Shown here: positions 35,062 through 43,620 of the stretch, in pieces
Layout: every line of letters begins with the position of its first letter
How positions within the stretch are numbered: the stretch's first letter is position 1
Origin: JAFAXD01 sp963833605
GTDB lineage: Bacteria > Pseudomonadota > Alphaproteobacteria > Rhizobiales > Xanthobacteraceae
DNA length: 64,000 nucleotides
NCBI GenBank assembly: GCA_963833605.1
Contig: CAWHYZ010000006.1
Coordinates: 58,885 to 122,884, forward strand
Direction of reading: 5' to 3'
Notes under the pieces: model-generated
What the model saw: only the letters and a program-made list of their open reading frames with translations
What the model was told of the DNA's origin: nothing
Databases searched by the model: none
Made by a program: the position numbers and the translations under genes

Positions 35062-36972
35062 ATGATCCGATTTTCCGATTTCACGCCGCGCATGTGGCTG
35101 ATCCTGGCGCACGACCTGCTGGTGACGGCGGTCGCGGTGGTGGCGGCGTTCTACCTGCGCTTCGGGGAATCGGGCCTCGCCGAACGCTGGCCGTTGCTGC
35201 GGTTCGTGTTGCCCGCGTTCGTCTTCTACTCCGCGTTCGTCTTCACCTTCATTGGAATGTTCAAGGGCAAGTGGCGCTTCACCTCCCTGCCTGACCTGAT
35301 GACGATCCTGCGCGCCGCGAGCGTGCAAGCAATTACGTTGCTGGTGCTTGACTACGTGTTGCTGGCGCCGAACGTCTACGGCACCTTCTTCTTCGGCAAG
35401 ATCACGATCGTGCTCTACTGGTTCCTGCAGATGTTCTTCCTGGCGGGAACGCGCATTGCATACCGTTATTTCCGCTACACGCGCACGCTCTCCCACACCA
35501 AGGCTGACGGCGCACTGCCGACGCTTGTGCTGGGCAACGCCGCCGATGCGGAAGTGTTATTGCGCGCAATGGAAAGCGGCGCCGTGACGCGTATCCGTCC
35601 GGTGGGCATCCTGTCGCCTGCGCGTTCTGATCGCGGACAGGCAATCCGTGGCGTCGCGGTGCTGGGCGATTTTGCTGATCTCGAAAGCGTCGTTGCCGAT
35701 CTGACCGAACGCGGCACCCACATCACGCGCATCGTGCTTACGCCCACCGCGCTGGCGCCGGAAGCGGGGCCGGAAGGAATTCTGATGCGAGCGCGCCGGC
35801 TCGGGCTCACAACCAATCGCTTGCCGGCGCTCGATGAGGGCGGGGAAGCGCTGCGGTTGGCGCCGGTCAATGTTGAGGATTTGCTGCTGCGGCCGAGCGT
35901 AAAGATCGATTATCGGCGGCTGGAGAATTTCGTGAAGGGCAAGGCCGCGGTCGTAACGGGGGGCGGCGGTTCGATCGGCGCCGAAATCTGCGACCGCTTG
36001 GTGGCGTTCGGGGTCGCGCGTTTGTTGGTGATCGAGAATGCCGAGCCGGCGCTGCACGGCGTGTTGGAGGCACTATCCACGAAGGAATCCGCCGCTCGGA
36101 TCGACGGGCGCATCGCCGACATCCGCGACCGCGAGCGCATGTTCCGCCTGATCGCGGAGTTCGAGCCCGACCTCGTGTTTCACGCGGCGGCGCTCAAACA
36201 CGTGCCCCTGCTCGAGCGCGACTGGAGCGAGGGCATCAAGACCAACGTCTTCGGCTCGGTCAACGTCGCCGACGCGGCGGCCGCGGCCGGTGCCGCCGCC
36301 ATGGTGATGATTTCGACCGACAAGGCGATTGAACCGGTCTCGGTCCTGGGCGCCACCAAGCGGCTGGCTGAAATGTATTGCCAGGCGCTCGACGCCGATT
36401 TCATCGGCCGCGCGGCTGGCCGGCCGACCATGCGGTTGATTGCGGTCCGCTTTGGCAACGTGCTCGCGTCGAACGGCTCGGTGGTGCCGAAATTCAAGGC
36501 GCAGATCGAAGCTGGCGGTCCGGTCACCGTCACGCACCCGGATATGGTGCGCTATTTCATGACCATTCGTGAAGCCTGCGACCTGGTGATCACGTCGGCG
36601 AGCCATGCGCTCAGTCCGCAAAGTTCGGACGTGGCCGTCTACGTGTTGAACATGGGCCAGCCGGTGAAGATCGTCGATCTCGCCGAGCGCATCATCAAGC
36701 TATCCGGCCTCGAGCCAGGCAAGGACATCGAGATCAAATTCACGGGGGTACGCCCGGGCGAGCGATTGCACGAAATCCTGTTCGCGCGCGAGGAGCCGAT
36801 CACCGAGATCGGCATCGACGGCATCGTGGCGGCGCGCCCGCTGCGGCCGTCGATCGACGATCTGCGGTCGTTGCTGCGCGCATTGGAAGAGAGCGTCGGG
36901 CGCGGCGAACGCGGCGCCATCGACCGGATCCTGCGCAGCGTGGTGCCGGACTTCCAGAAAGAGGCGGTGTGA
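35062..36972 (+). CDS. Membrane-bound nucleoside-diphosphate-sugar 4,6-dehydratase (WbpM/CapD type)
   Basis: 636 residues from ATG 35062, with AAGGAGG at 35041-35047; an upstream ATG at 34972 lacks a site. Four membrane spans fill residues 10-125, followed by a CoA-binding-like domain. The SDR dehydratase starts at about 297 (AVVTGGGGSIGAEICDRL). The active region is VMISTDKAIEPVSVLGATKRLAE: Ser, then Leu where WbpM has Met and FlaA1 has Tyr, then Lys. The family makes UDP-4-keto-6-deoxy sugars for O-antigen or nonulosonate precursors. It is a likely supplier for the glycans in the rest of the window. Confidence 0.88.
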   Translation: MIRFSDFTPRMWLILAHDLLVTAVAVVAAFYLRFGESGLAERWPLLRFVLPAFVFYSAFVFTFIGMFKGKWRFTSLPDLMTILRAASVQAITLLVLDYVLLAPNVYGTFFFGKITIVLYWFLQMFFLAGTRIAYRYFRYTRTLSHTKADGALPTLVLGNAADAEVLLRAMESGAVTRIRPVGILSPARSDRGQAIRGVAVLGDFADLESVVADLTERGTHITRIVLTPTALAPEAGPEGILMRARRLGLTTNRLPALDEGGEALRLAPVNVEDLLLRPSVKIDYRRLENFVKGKAAVVTGGGGSIGAEICDRLVAFGVARLLVIENAEPALHGVLEALSTKESAARIDGRIADIRDRERMFRLIAEFEPDLVFHAAALKHVPLLERDWSEGIKTNVFGSVNVADAAAAAGAAAMVMISTDKAIEPVSVLGATKRLAEMYCQALDADFIGRAAGRPTMRLIAVRFGNVLASNGSVVPKFKAQIEAGGPVTVTHPDMVRYFMTIREACDLVITSASHALSPQSSDVAVYVLNMGQPVKIVDLAERIIKLSGLEPGKDIEIKFTGVRPGERLHEILFAREEPITEIGIDGIVAARPLRPSIDDLRSLLRALEESVGRGERGAIDRILRSVVPDFQKEAV

Positions 36973-37815
36973 CCGCGCCTTCGATCTGAGGGGTGGGGAC
37001 GTTCGACCTTCGAGCGGCCCGATCGATCGCTCACGATCGTGCGTACGCAGGCGCTGGGTCTCGAATATTTCTCGCGATCAAATGCCTTCATACCTGTCGA
37101 TGCTGCGGGGGTCCGAGGCCGCCAAATACTTATATTTGATTTTATTATTGACAGGGCAAAACAAAAATGCATAATGCTGATTATCCCGCTCGTGCCAGAG
37201 GGGCGTTCTTCCGGAAGACGTTCGAAGATGGAGCGGGTGCGGTGCCCAAGGGCCGGGGCAGCCCGGATCTTTGGGAGGCCTGGTCATCGTCCGGCCCCGG
37301 CGGTTTCCGGGGTCTGCCGTTGTGGACGTGCTGGACGTGGACCGGTCCGCAGATGGGTGATGGCGACGGCCAGATCCCGCCTGCGCGACCGGGCCCGGAA
37401 GAACGGTGCCAGACTTAAGACATCGCGGTGGAGCGCCGATAGGCGACCCGCATTCAGCAAGTCGAATGCGGGCCGCGTGGGCGGGACGGAGGTAAATGCC
37501 TCGGTTCTGGTCGCGCGGATCCCAAGACGATGCGCCTCTCGGCGCTCTGCCCCCCTCACAGGGGCGAAGGAAGGACCGAAGGGTGACCCGGCACCCAGTT
37601 TAACCGGGCGGCGGAGCGTTGGCTGCGCCGGGCTGTTTGACATCGTGAATCGGATTGATTGGTAGGGTCGGACGTTCCCCTACAGTCGAGCCGCGCGGCG
37701 AAGTAGCCCGCATGGAGCGACAGCGGAATGCGGGGTCGGCCGTCCCCGGATTTCCCCCGCATCAAGTACGAGGTCAATCCGGGCTACCGGTTCGCAGCGT
37801 GTGGCTGCGTAAGAG
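36973..37815. other. 843-base gene-free stretch
   Basis: No coding frame here looks real: the open frames are short, Arg/Pro/Gly-rich and without homologous feel. The stretch holds a good promoter at 37148-37175 and an AT-rich block around 37125-37175. Near 37703-37797 is rhizobial-type repeat sequence (GTAGCCCGCATGGAGCGACA with GGAATGCGGGG, closing with AATCCGGGCTACC). It may carry a small RNA or be leftover repeat DNA. Confidence 0.5.
37148..37175 (+). promoter_or_regulatory. Near-consensus sigma70 promoter with no gene behind it
   Basis: TTGACA (37148-37153), 16 bases, CATAAT (37170-37175). This is one of the best promoter matches in the window. It points right into DNA without a credible protein gene; the next gene at 37816 is on the other strand. 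A noncoding transcript is the simplest reading, but this is not shown. Confidence 0.45.
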
Positions 37816-38307
37816 TTATGCCCCCGGCACGGATCCGGGCGGCAGAAAGTCGACCTCGCAAATCTTCGAACGCCGCACCACTTCGACTGGGTCGCCGAGG
37901 TTGTGCAGCTGGTCAAAAAGCTCGCGCAGGCGTCGCGCCGGGGTGACTGAGAACAACGCGCGCGCCGGCTTGTCCTGCTTGTTGTAGTAGCCGTGCGGCA
38001 AGCCCCTCGGCATGCGCACCAGGTCGCCGGTCTTGGCCTGCGTCCACGCACCATCGAGATAGAGATCAAAGGTGCCTTCGAGCATGTAGATGAATTCATC
38101 CTGGGTCGGATGAATGTGCGGCGGCACGAACGTGCCTGGCGGATCGAGCGTCTCAAAAATAAAGCAGTCCTCGGATTCGGCTTTGAGCCAATAGGTATGG
38201 CCGAGGATGCTCCAAACCGCGTCCTTGGGCTGGCCTGCCTTTCCCGACCCCGCCGGCGTGATTCCCTTGGGCAAGGCCATGCCCATGCTGCCGACCCGTT
38301 CACTCAT
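37816..38307 (-). CDS. Cupin domain-containing protein
   Basis: About 163 residues. ATG 38307 is chosen because AGGAGG (complement of 38314-38319) lies six bases upstream; an ATG at 38313 would abut it. The cupin core is GTFVPPHIHPTQDEFIYMLEGTFDLYLDG with the metal-binding His-x-His and Glu, followed by GDLVRMPRGLPHGYYNKQ. Such small cupins are dioxygenase-like or sensor proteins. It stands next to a StyA-like oxygenase gene in the same direction, so it may belong to aromatic metabolism rather than to the LPS genes around it. Confidence 0.85.
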   Translation of the reverse strand: MSERVGSMGMALPKGITPAGSGKAGQPKDAVWSILGHTYWLKAESEDCFIFETLDPPGTFVPPHIHPTQDEFIYMLEGTFDLYLDGAWTQAKTGDLVRMPRGLPHGYYNKQDKPARALFSVTPARRLRELFDQLHNLGDPVEVVRRSKICEVDFLPPGSVPGA

Positions 38308-38353
38308 GTGCATCCTCCTGTGAATCAAACTCTCTCTTCCAACAAAATCGCGC

Positions 38354-39565
38354 TCACGCTGCAGCCGCCTGCGCCGGATCGGCGAACAGCGGCAGAATGG
38401 TGGCCGGCTCGTCAAAACCGTTGGCGATGCGATCGGCGAGCGGCTGGCTACCCATCGCCTTGGCCAGCAGCATGACCGCATGCTCGGGCGGCGGCAGCAG
38501 CATCATGTTCGACCATTGTATCGACGGCTCCACCCGCTTGTAGGCGGCCTCGGACGTGGCCGTCATCCACGCCTCGTCGAACGGCGCCGTCCCCTTGGTT
38601 CGGATCGCGTCGAGGTAGATGCGCGCTGCCTTGATGGCGTTGTTGGAGCCCTGCCCGACAATCGGGTCCGCAAGCGCGATCGTGTCTGCCAGGCCAAGCA
38701 CAGGGCGACCCGACGGCAGTCGTCCGACGCCGTGCCGGACCGCGGGTGCAAACCGTCCGGTGAGGCTGGCATTGGCATCGGTCGCGGCCGTGTTGGCGAC
38801 GCGATCCGCTTCCCATGGAATGAAGCGGCGGATCATTTCCTTGGTGCGTGCGAGCTGCGCCGCAACGTCGGGAAGACCGTCGAAACAATCGAGCGGTCCC
38901 CCCGGAATGGCTTCGAAAAAGAGAATGTCGCAAGGGCCGGATTTGGTCAGCGCCGGGATCATGAACAGTTCGCCGACGCCTGGGATCAACGTGGCGGTGA
39001 CGCAGAGCGGGCCGTCATGGCGCACCATCCCGTGCACATAGACGAGCGCAAGCGCTCGCATCGGCTGCTCGAATGGCGAGCGCGACGCCTCGCGGGCGAA
39101 CAATTTCGACACGTCGCCCTTGCCGGCCGCGACCACGACAAGATCGCTGTCGGCTGCGTAACGCTCGAGCTCGGGGACGCCTACGTCGCGCAGCTCGATG
39201 GTCCCACCCCGCTCGGAGAAGAGCCGCATGAACTCCGAGAACTTCAGTCGTTGGTCGACCGATTGGGCCGCGCCCGTCAGCCGGCCCTCAAAGCCGATGA
39301 CCTTGGCGCCCGAGCCGTCTGGCGCGGCGACCTGGATGCGCATGCCGGCGATCGCGGGCGCGCTACCAGCCCACAGGTCGAGACCAAGTGCCCGCTCGTC
39401 GGCGCGCGCCGCGTCAAAGACGCATTGGCTGGATAAGACCTTGCCGGCGCGGATGTCGTCGGCGCTCCGGTTCTGAACCAGTCGGACCTGGTAGCCGTGC
39501 TGGCGCAGCCCGAGGGCGAGCACCAAGCCTGCCTGACCGCCGCCGACAATCGTGATGTGACGCAT
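38354..39565 (-). CDS. Styrene monooxygenase StyA-like FAD-dependent oxygenase
   Basis: 403 residues from ATG 39565. The N-terminal FAD-binding motif is ITIVGGGQAGLVLALGLRQHGY, followed by VRLVQNRSADDIRAGKVLSSQCVFD, which is StyA/indole oxygenase-like. VVVAAGKGDVSKLF and LADPIVGQGSNNAIKAARIYLDAI (second FAD motif) follow. StyA proteins need a separate flavin reductase (StyB), and none is nearby. It likely epoxidises or hydroxylates an aromatic alkene or indole-type compound. Its placement inside surface polysaccharide genes is unusual. Confidence 0.85.
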   Translation of the reverse strand: MRHITIVGGGQAGLVLALGLRQHGYQVRLVQNRSADDIRAGKVLSSQCVFDAARADERALGLDLWAGSAPAIAGMRIQVAAPDGSGAKVIGFEGRLTGAAQSVDQRLKFSEFMRLFSERGGTIELRDVGVPELERYAADSDLVVVAAGKGDVSKLFAREASRSPFEQPMRALALVYVHGMVRHDGPLCVTATLIPGVGELFMIPALTKSGPCDILFFEAIPGGPLDCFDGLPDVAAQLARTKEMIRRFIPWEADRVANTAATDANASLTGRFAPAVRHGVGRLPSGRPVLGLADTIALADPIVGQGSNNAIKAARIYLDAIRTKGTAPFDEAWMTATSEAAYKRVEPSIQWSNMMLLPPPEHAVMLLAKAMGSQPLADRIANGFDEPATILPLFADPAQAAAA

Positions 39566-39665
39566 AGGTTGCCCCCGATCCATCAGCGGATGCCAGCGTA
39601 GCATCTCCGCCACGACGTGGCACCCTCGGAAACGACCGATGCGAGCAAGCGCGCACGCCGGTCGA

Positions 39666-40670
39666 TCACCGCTTGCCGCGCCACATCCACGCGAGCAGCA
39701 GGGCGACGGCGAATGCGCCAGCCGCCAGTGCCGCCAGCCGCAATGGCAGCGAACGCGTTGCGGCGCTCGCGACCGCCAGGACGACGAGCACGACGTTCAC
39801 CGCAAACACGCGCGCGATCACGTCGCGCACCGGCCAACCGCGCGCGGTTGCGAGCTGATAGAAATGCGTGCGGTGCGCCTCGATGATGTTTTCGCCACTG
39901 GCCGCACGCTTGAGCAACGTGATGGTCGCATCGGCGAGGTAATAGAGCGGCAGCAACAGTGCCGACACCACTTGACCGTTGCCCGCAAGTTCGACCAAGA
40001 GCCAAAACAACAACAACCCGATCGGCAGACTGCCAACGTCTCCGAGAAACAGGCTCGCGACCGGCCGGTTGAACGGCGCAAAGCCGATGATGGCGCCCAG
40101 CAGGGCAAGCGCGACCACGAGGCCGGACGTTGAGAGCGCGCCCATCAGGGCCAGGATCACGCTGCCGGCGGCGATCGGTACGACCTCGACGACCGTCATC
40201 CAGTCAAGGCCGTCCATGAAGTTGGTCAGGTTCACCGCCCAGACGCCGACGACCACAAGCAGTGCGCGTTCGAGTAGCGTCGGTAGGCCGGGCAGAACCT
40301 GTAATTCGTCCGGGAGCAGGATGACCACCGCCGCGACGGCCACGAACTGCATGATCAGGCGCGGAAACTGGGGTGTTGTGACGATGTCGTCCACGGCTCC
40401 GACCACGGCAAGCAGAATGGCGGCGGCAAACAGTACCCCGAGTTCTGCGCGATCGACCCCGGCGACCACGGCGGTGGCCGCGAACGCTGTCAGGATGGTC
40501 GCAAGCATAACTGCGATGCCACCGCCCTGCGGCGTCGGAACAACGTGGGATGAGCGCGCATTCGGACGCGCCAGCGCATGGCGCATGAGCAGAGGCCGCA
40601 GCACGAAGATGAGACCCGCGCTCAGCGCCGCCGCCAGTGCAATAAGCGTTAGTGCCCCCGTGAGTGCCAT
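39666..40670 (-). CDS. Undecaprenyl-phosphate glycosyl-1-phosphate transferase (WecA/WbpL family)
   Basis: 334 residues with about ten membrane spans. Family motifs: the Asp pair VGAVDDIVTTPQF, the VNLTNFMDGLDWMTV loop (NxxNxxDG), and PVASLFLGDVGSLPIG. The N-terminal HALARPNARSSHVVPTPQGGG is also typical of WbpL/WecA rather than MraY. It moves a HexNAc- or dideoxy-sugar-1-phosphate to undecaprenyl phosphate, starting O-chain synthesis. It partners the GT4 gene just upstream and the 4,6-dehydratase at 35062. Confidence 0.88.
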   Translation of the reverse strand: MALTGALTLIALAAALSAGLIFVLRPLLMRHALARPNARSSHVVPTPQGGGIAVMLATILTAFAATAVVAGVDRAELGVLFAAAILLAVVGAVDDIVTTPQFPRLIMQFVAVAAVVILLPDELQVLPGLPTLLERALLVVVGVWAVNLTNFMDGLDWMTVVEVVPIAAGSVILALMGALSTSGLVVALALLGAIIGFAPFNRPVASLFLGDVGSLPIGLLLFWLLVELAGNGQVVSALLLPLYYLADATITLLKRAASGENIIEAHRTHFYQLATARGWPVRDVIARVFAVNVVLVVLAVASAATRSLPLRLAALAAGAFAVALLLAWMWRGKR

Positions 40671-40673
40671 GCG

Positions 40674-41771
40674 TCAGTGCGCTTCGATGAGCTGGCGATA
40701 AAGGTGAACCGTCGCGTTGCCAATCGCGTCCGCGGAAAATCGCTCGACCGCGAGCGCCCTTGCTGCCGTGCCGAAACGCGCGCGCAACTCCGGCGCCTGC
40801 GCAAGCGTCGCGATTGCCTGGGCAAGCGCGATCGGATCGTCGACCGGAACCAGGAAACCGGTATTGGGGCGCACGATCTCGCGGCATCCCGGTACATCGG
40901 TCGCAACCAGCGGGCGCCCGCAGGCGGCCGCCTCGACCAGGCTCTTGGGCAGACCCTCGCGCCGCGACGGCAGGACCCCTACATGCGCGCGCGCCCAGAC
41001 GGTCGCAACGTCGGCCACATAGCCCAAGAGGGTGACGCCGGGCTCGTGCGTCCAGTTCGCGACTTCGTCCGGCGATACCGATGCAGGGTTGGCCGGATCG
41101 GGCGTGCCCGCGATCAGCAACTCCACAGGTAAGCCCTTGGCACGCAGGAGCCGATGGGCCGCAACGAGCGTACGGATGCCCTTGTGATCCAGCAGGCGTC
41201 CCACGAACCCGACCGTTGGAGGGCCTTCGGGCTCCGGCAGCGGCTGTAGACGTTCGAGATCGACGCCGGAACCGGGAATGAGCGCAATTCGCTCCGGCGC
41301 AACACCAAGCTTCGCGATGAGCGCGCCGTCATCGGGGTTCTGCACCAGCGCAACGCTGCGTGGATGATTGATCAGGAACCGCAGCACCAGCCCGATCAGG
41401 TGCCGCAGGATACGGGCTTTCATCGACGTTGCGATGAAGGCGTAGCCAAGGCCCGTGATGGCATTGACCGAGGTCCCAGGCAGACCGAGGGCCGCAATCG
41501 CGTCGATCACGATCGGTTCGACGGCGACGCGATGGACCAATACCGGGCCGACGGTGCGGTGGATACGGCGCAGGTCGCGGATCGTGGCCAATGCCGCAGC
41601 CGGCGCCAGCCGGCCGCGCGCAAAGCGAACGGGATGCAAAACGAATCCCTCCTGCACGATCGAGGCGGCGCCGTCCGTGACATTGGTGGCGACATGCACT
41701 TCGAACCCGGCGGCGCGGGCGGCGCGTGCCATCGGCAGGCGGTGCAACAGGAACGCCCAATCCTCGGTCAC
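40674..41771 (-). CDS. Glycosyltransferase family 4 (WbpL-linked), start unclear
   Basis: 365 residues from GTG 41771. GT-B features: NAITGLGYAFIATSMKARIL, LIPGSGVDLERLQPLPEP, VGFVGRLLDHKGIRTLV, and the donor-site VLPSRREGLPKSLVEAAACGRPLVATDVPGCREIV. The usual first strand (RLLYVVTEDW) is encoded upstream of this GTG, but no ATG, GTG or TTG lies further up in the same frame before the 61-residue gene. So either the protein starts late or there is a shift or rare start. It extends the lipid-linked sugar made by the 39666 enzyme. Confidence 0.82.
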   Translation of the reverse strand: MTEDWAFLLHRLPMARAARAAGFEVHVATNVTDGAASIVQEGFVLHPVRFARGRLAPAAALATIRDLRRIHRTVGPVLVHRVAVEPIVIDAIAALGLPGTSVNAITGLGYAFIATSMKARILRHLIGLVLRFLINHPRSVALVQNPDDGALIAKLGVAPERIALIPGSGVDLERLQPLPEPEGPPTVGFVGRLLDHKGIRTLVAAHRLLRAKGLPVELLIAGTPDPANPASVSPDEVANWTHEPGVTLLGYVADVATVWARAHVGVLPSRREGLPKSLVEAAACGRPLVATDVPGCREIVRPNTGFLVPVDDPIALAQAIATLAQAPELRARFGTAARALAVERFSADAIGNATVHLYRQLIEAH

Positions 41772-41806
41772 GACGTAGAGGAGGCGTGGTTTGGTGCCTG
41801 GGCCCG

Positions 41807-41992
41807 TTATCTTTTCTTCTTTCCGATGCGGAAACCGAGGTACACGCCCATCAAGGCCAGAAGCAAGCCGACGGACCCCACGACAACCTGAAGTGTCTCA
41901 TTTCGCACGTGCCATGACGTATACGGGACGCCCTCGGTTGCGCCCACGATCATCAAAAGTATCCCCACCAGCAAACACGGAAGCCAAAGCAT
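41807..41992 (-). CDS. Small two-span membrane protein
   Basis: 61 residues: MLWLPCLLVGILLMIVGATEG, a short polar stretch YTSWHVRNETLQ, then VVVGSVGLLLALMGVYLGF and a RIGKKKR tail. Two helices with a basic cytoplasmic end. It reads into the GT4 gene with a 35-base gap. No known family is recognised; it may help anchor glycan enzymes. Confidence 0.5.
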   Translation of the reverse strand: MLWLPCLLVGILLMIVGATEGVPYTSWHVRNETLQVVVGSVGLLLALMGVYLGFRIGKKKR

Positions 41993-42413
41993 TTCATCGA
42001 CGGCTTTTTTGACCGAGGCGGCGTTTCCAAAGCCGTTCTAGTCGCGATGTGGGTGCGACTCAAGGGAGGCACCCGACGCTGTTGCCTTAATTTTTTTGAC
42101 CGATTTTCAATCAGTTAAGGCTTACCGATTAGGCTGAAAAAGCAGCTCCGATTTTTAAACTTTTGCACGATACTAAACAATATTCTCGTTATGATTGCAG
42201 GGCGCCGATCCCGAACAGAAAGATGTCCAACTCGGGACGCGACTGACGATTTCAATCGGCATTGGTACGAGCGCAGTGGTCATTTGAGGGGCTTTGATTG
42301 TGGCCACTTTCTCAGGCGCACTCCCGGCCCGCCGCCGTTCTCATCGATGAAGTCGATGCCACCGGCTTCCAATCCGCAACGCGTTGTCGGTTTCAGTCAG
42401 AGCTAAAGCGAGT
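41993..42413. other. AT-rich junction with remnants of a repressor and a YqaJ gene
   Basis: This 420-base stretch marks the edge between chromosomal LPS genes and the phage-like island. The part 42090-42190 is AT-rich (TTAATTTTTTTGACC, TTTTTAAACTTTTGC). At 42252-42273 there is a 22-base exact copy of part of the YqaJ gene, encoding FNRHWYER. On the minus strand at about 42305-42372 it encodes EAGGIDFIDENGGGPGVRLRK-type sequence, the usual C-terminus of a small XRE regulator. No intact gene is present. Confidence 0.55.
42305..42372 (-). pseudogene. C-terminal remnant of an XRE-family regulator
   Basis: In one minus-strand frame the sequence reads LEAGGIDFIDENGGG, then GPGVRLRK. The intact neighbour ends LEQAGVHFIGDDGEEIGVRLK. 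The frame runs on to a stop at 42281-42283. The helix-turn-helix part is missing. It shows that a second, related repressor gene once stood here. Confidence 0.5.
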
Positions 42414-42656
42414 TCAACGGGTCCTTATTTTTAATCGCACGCCGATTTCTTCCCCGTCGTCTCCGATGAAGTGAACACCGGCCTGCTCAAGGGCTTTTTG
42501 TATTTTGAGGATGGTCGAGATGTTTCCTTTCACGATGCCCTCGTGCTGTTCGATGCGCTGCAGAGTTGCCAAGCCAACCCCAGCCCTGCGGGCAAGTTGG
42601 CTTTGGCTCCAGCCTACGAGCGCCCGCGCCGCGCGGATTTGAGCCGAGAATCGCAT
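42414..42656 (-). CDS. XRE-family helix-turn-helix repressor
   Basis: 80 residues: ARALVGWSQSQLARRAGVGLATLQRIEQHEG is a clear lambda-Cro-like helix-turn-helix (about residues 10-40), followed by STILKIQKALEQAGVHFIG. Such short proteins are common as phage or plasmid-type repressors in Rhizobiales. It is divergent from the YqaJ gene; palindromes lie between them and are the likely operators. No good ribosome site is seen. Confidence 0.82.
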   Translation of the reverse strand: MRFSAQIRAARALVGWSQSQLARRAGVGLATLQRIEQHEGIVKGNISTILKIQKALEQAGVHFIGDDGEEIGVRLKIRTR

Positions 42657-42686
42657 CGATTTACAGCGTTTCCGATTCGATCGCAG

Positions 42687-42752
42687 TTGACAAATATCGG
42701 TAGATGAGTTATTTTAACTCGATAATAAGTCAAAAAACATCTAAAATGATGT
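42687..42752 (+). promoter_or_regulatory. Promoter of the recombination genes with two palindromic operators
   Basis: TTGACA (42687-42692), 17 bases, TATTTT (42710-42715), reading towards YqaJ. The palindrome GAGTTA-TTT-TAACTC (42706-42720) covers the -10 box. A second palindrome, ACATC-TAAAAT-GATGT (42737-42752), lies just downstream. This is the layout of a phage-type repressor switch; the XRE protein encoded divergently is the expected binder. AAGGA precedes the ATG at 42781. Confidence 0.6.
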
Positions 42753-42780
42753 AATCCGTCCCTTTAAACTGAAGGATGCC

Positions 42781-43620
42781 ATGTCAGAAGGTGCAACTCA
42801 GTTTCCAAAAGTAGGTGCCGCTCAGCGCCGCTCGTTCATCGGCGGTTCGGATGCCCGGATCATCATGGGCAACGACGAAAATGCCCTGCTCCGCCTCTGG
42901 CGAGAGAAGCGCGGAGAGGCCGAGCCGGAGGACCTATCGGGCAACCTTATCGTGCAGCTCGGAGTAGTGACCGAAGCCCTCAATCGGCATTGGTACGAGC
43001 GGAACACCGGCCAGGTCGTAACGGCGGTCCAACGCCGGGTGCAGCATCCGGTGGTCCGCTTTCTGGCGGCCACCTTGGACGGCATGGTCGAAGAGACGGG
43101 TGCGGTTTTCGAAGCCAAGTTTATGCTGCCATGGTCGTTCTCCGAGGAGGCAGCAGCGCAGAAATACATGGCGCAGCTCCAGCACAACATGTGGGTGACC
43201 AACGCCACGATGGCAGCGCTGTCCATCATCACCGGCGGCGGCAAATGGGTCGAGCTCACCATTCCCGCTGATTCGCTCTACCAGCATCTGCTGATCACGG
43301 CCGAGAAGAAATTCTGGCGCTGCGTTAAATCGGGCGAGCGCCCGCGGTTGTTCCTCGTGGAACCGCCCCGCGTGCGCATTGAGGCCGTGCACATCGTGGA
43401 CATGAGCTCGTCGAACTCATGGGCGGAATTTGCCGGCGTCTTTCGCCGCACCCGCTCGGCCTACCTGGAACACGAGAGTGCCAAGGCCGAGCTGAAAAGC
43501 CTCATGCCGGAGGATGCCAAGGAAGCAATCGGTCATGGGGTTCGAGCCAAGCGCTCCCGATCAGGGGCGATCAACTTCGACCTGATGGATGTGGAGGCCT
43601 CCCATGCATCGCTCGAGTGA
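42781..43620 (+). CDS. YqaJ-like viral recombinase / exonuclease
   Basis: 279 residues. The YqaJ domain (about 15-180) shows RRSFIGGSDARIIMG at the start, GVVTEALNRHWYERNTG, the nuclease core FLAATLDGMVEETGAVFEAKF (Asp...Glu-x-Lys) and YMAQLQHNMWV with the conserved Gln. It resembles lambda Red alpha exonuclease, which chews 5' ends of double-stranded DNA. The partner gene at 43604 is a single-strand annealing protein, making a Red-like pair. Part of a decayed prophage or mobile island. Confidence 0.88.
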   Translation: MSEGATQFPKVGAAQRRSFIGGSDARIIMGNDENALLRLWREKRGEAEPEDLSGNLIVQLGVVTEALNRHWYERNTGQVVTAVQRRVQHPVVRFLAATLDGMVEETGAVFEAKFMLPWSFSEEAAAQKYMAQLQHNMWVTNATMAALSIITGGGKWVELTIPADSLYQHLLITAEKKFWRCVKSGERPRLFLVEPPRVRIEAVHIVDMSSSNSWAEFAGVFRRTRSAYLEHESAKAELKSLMPEDAKEAIGHGVRAKRSRSGAINFDLMDVEASHASLE

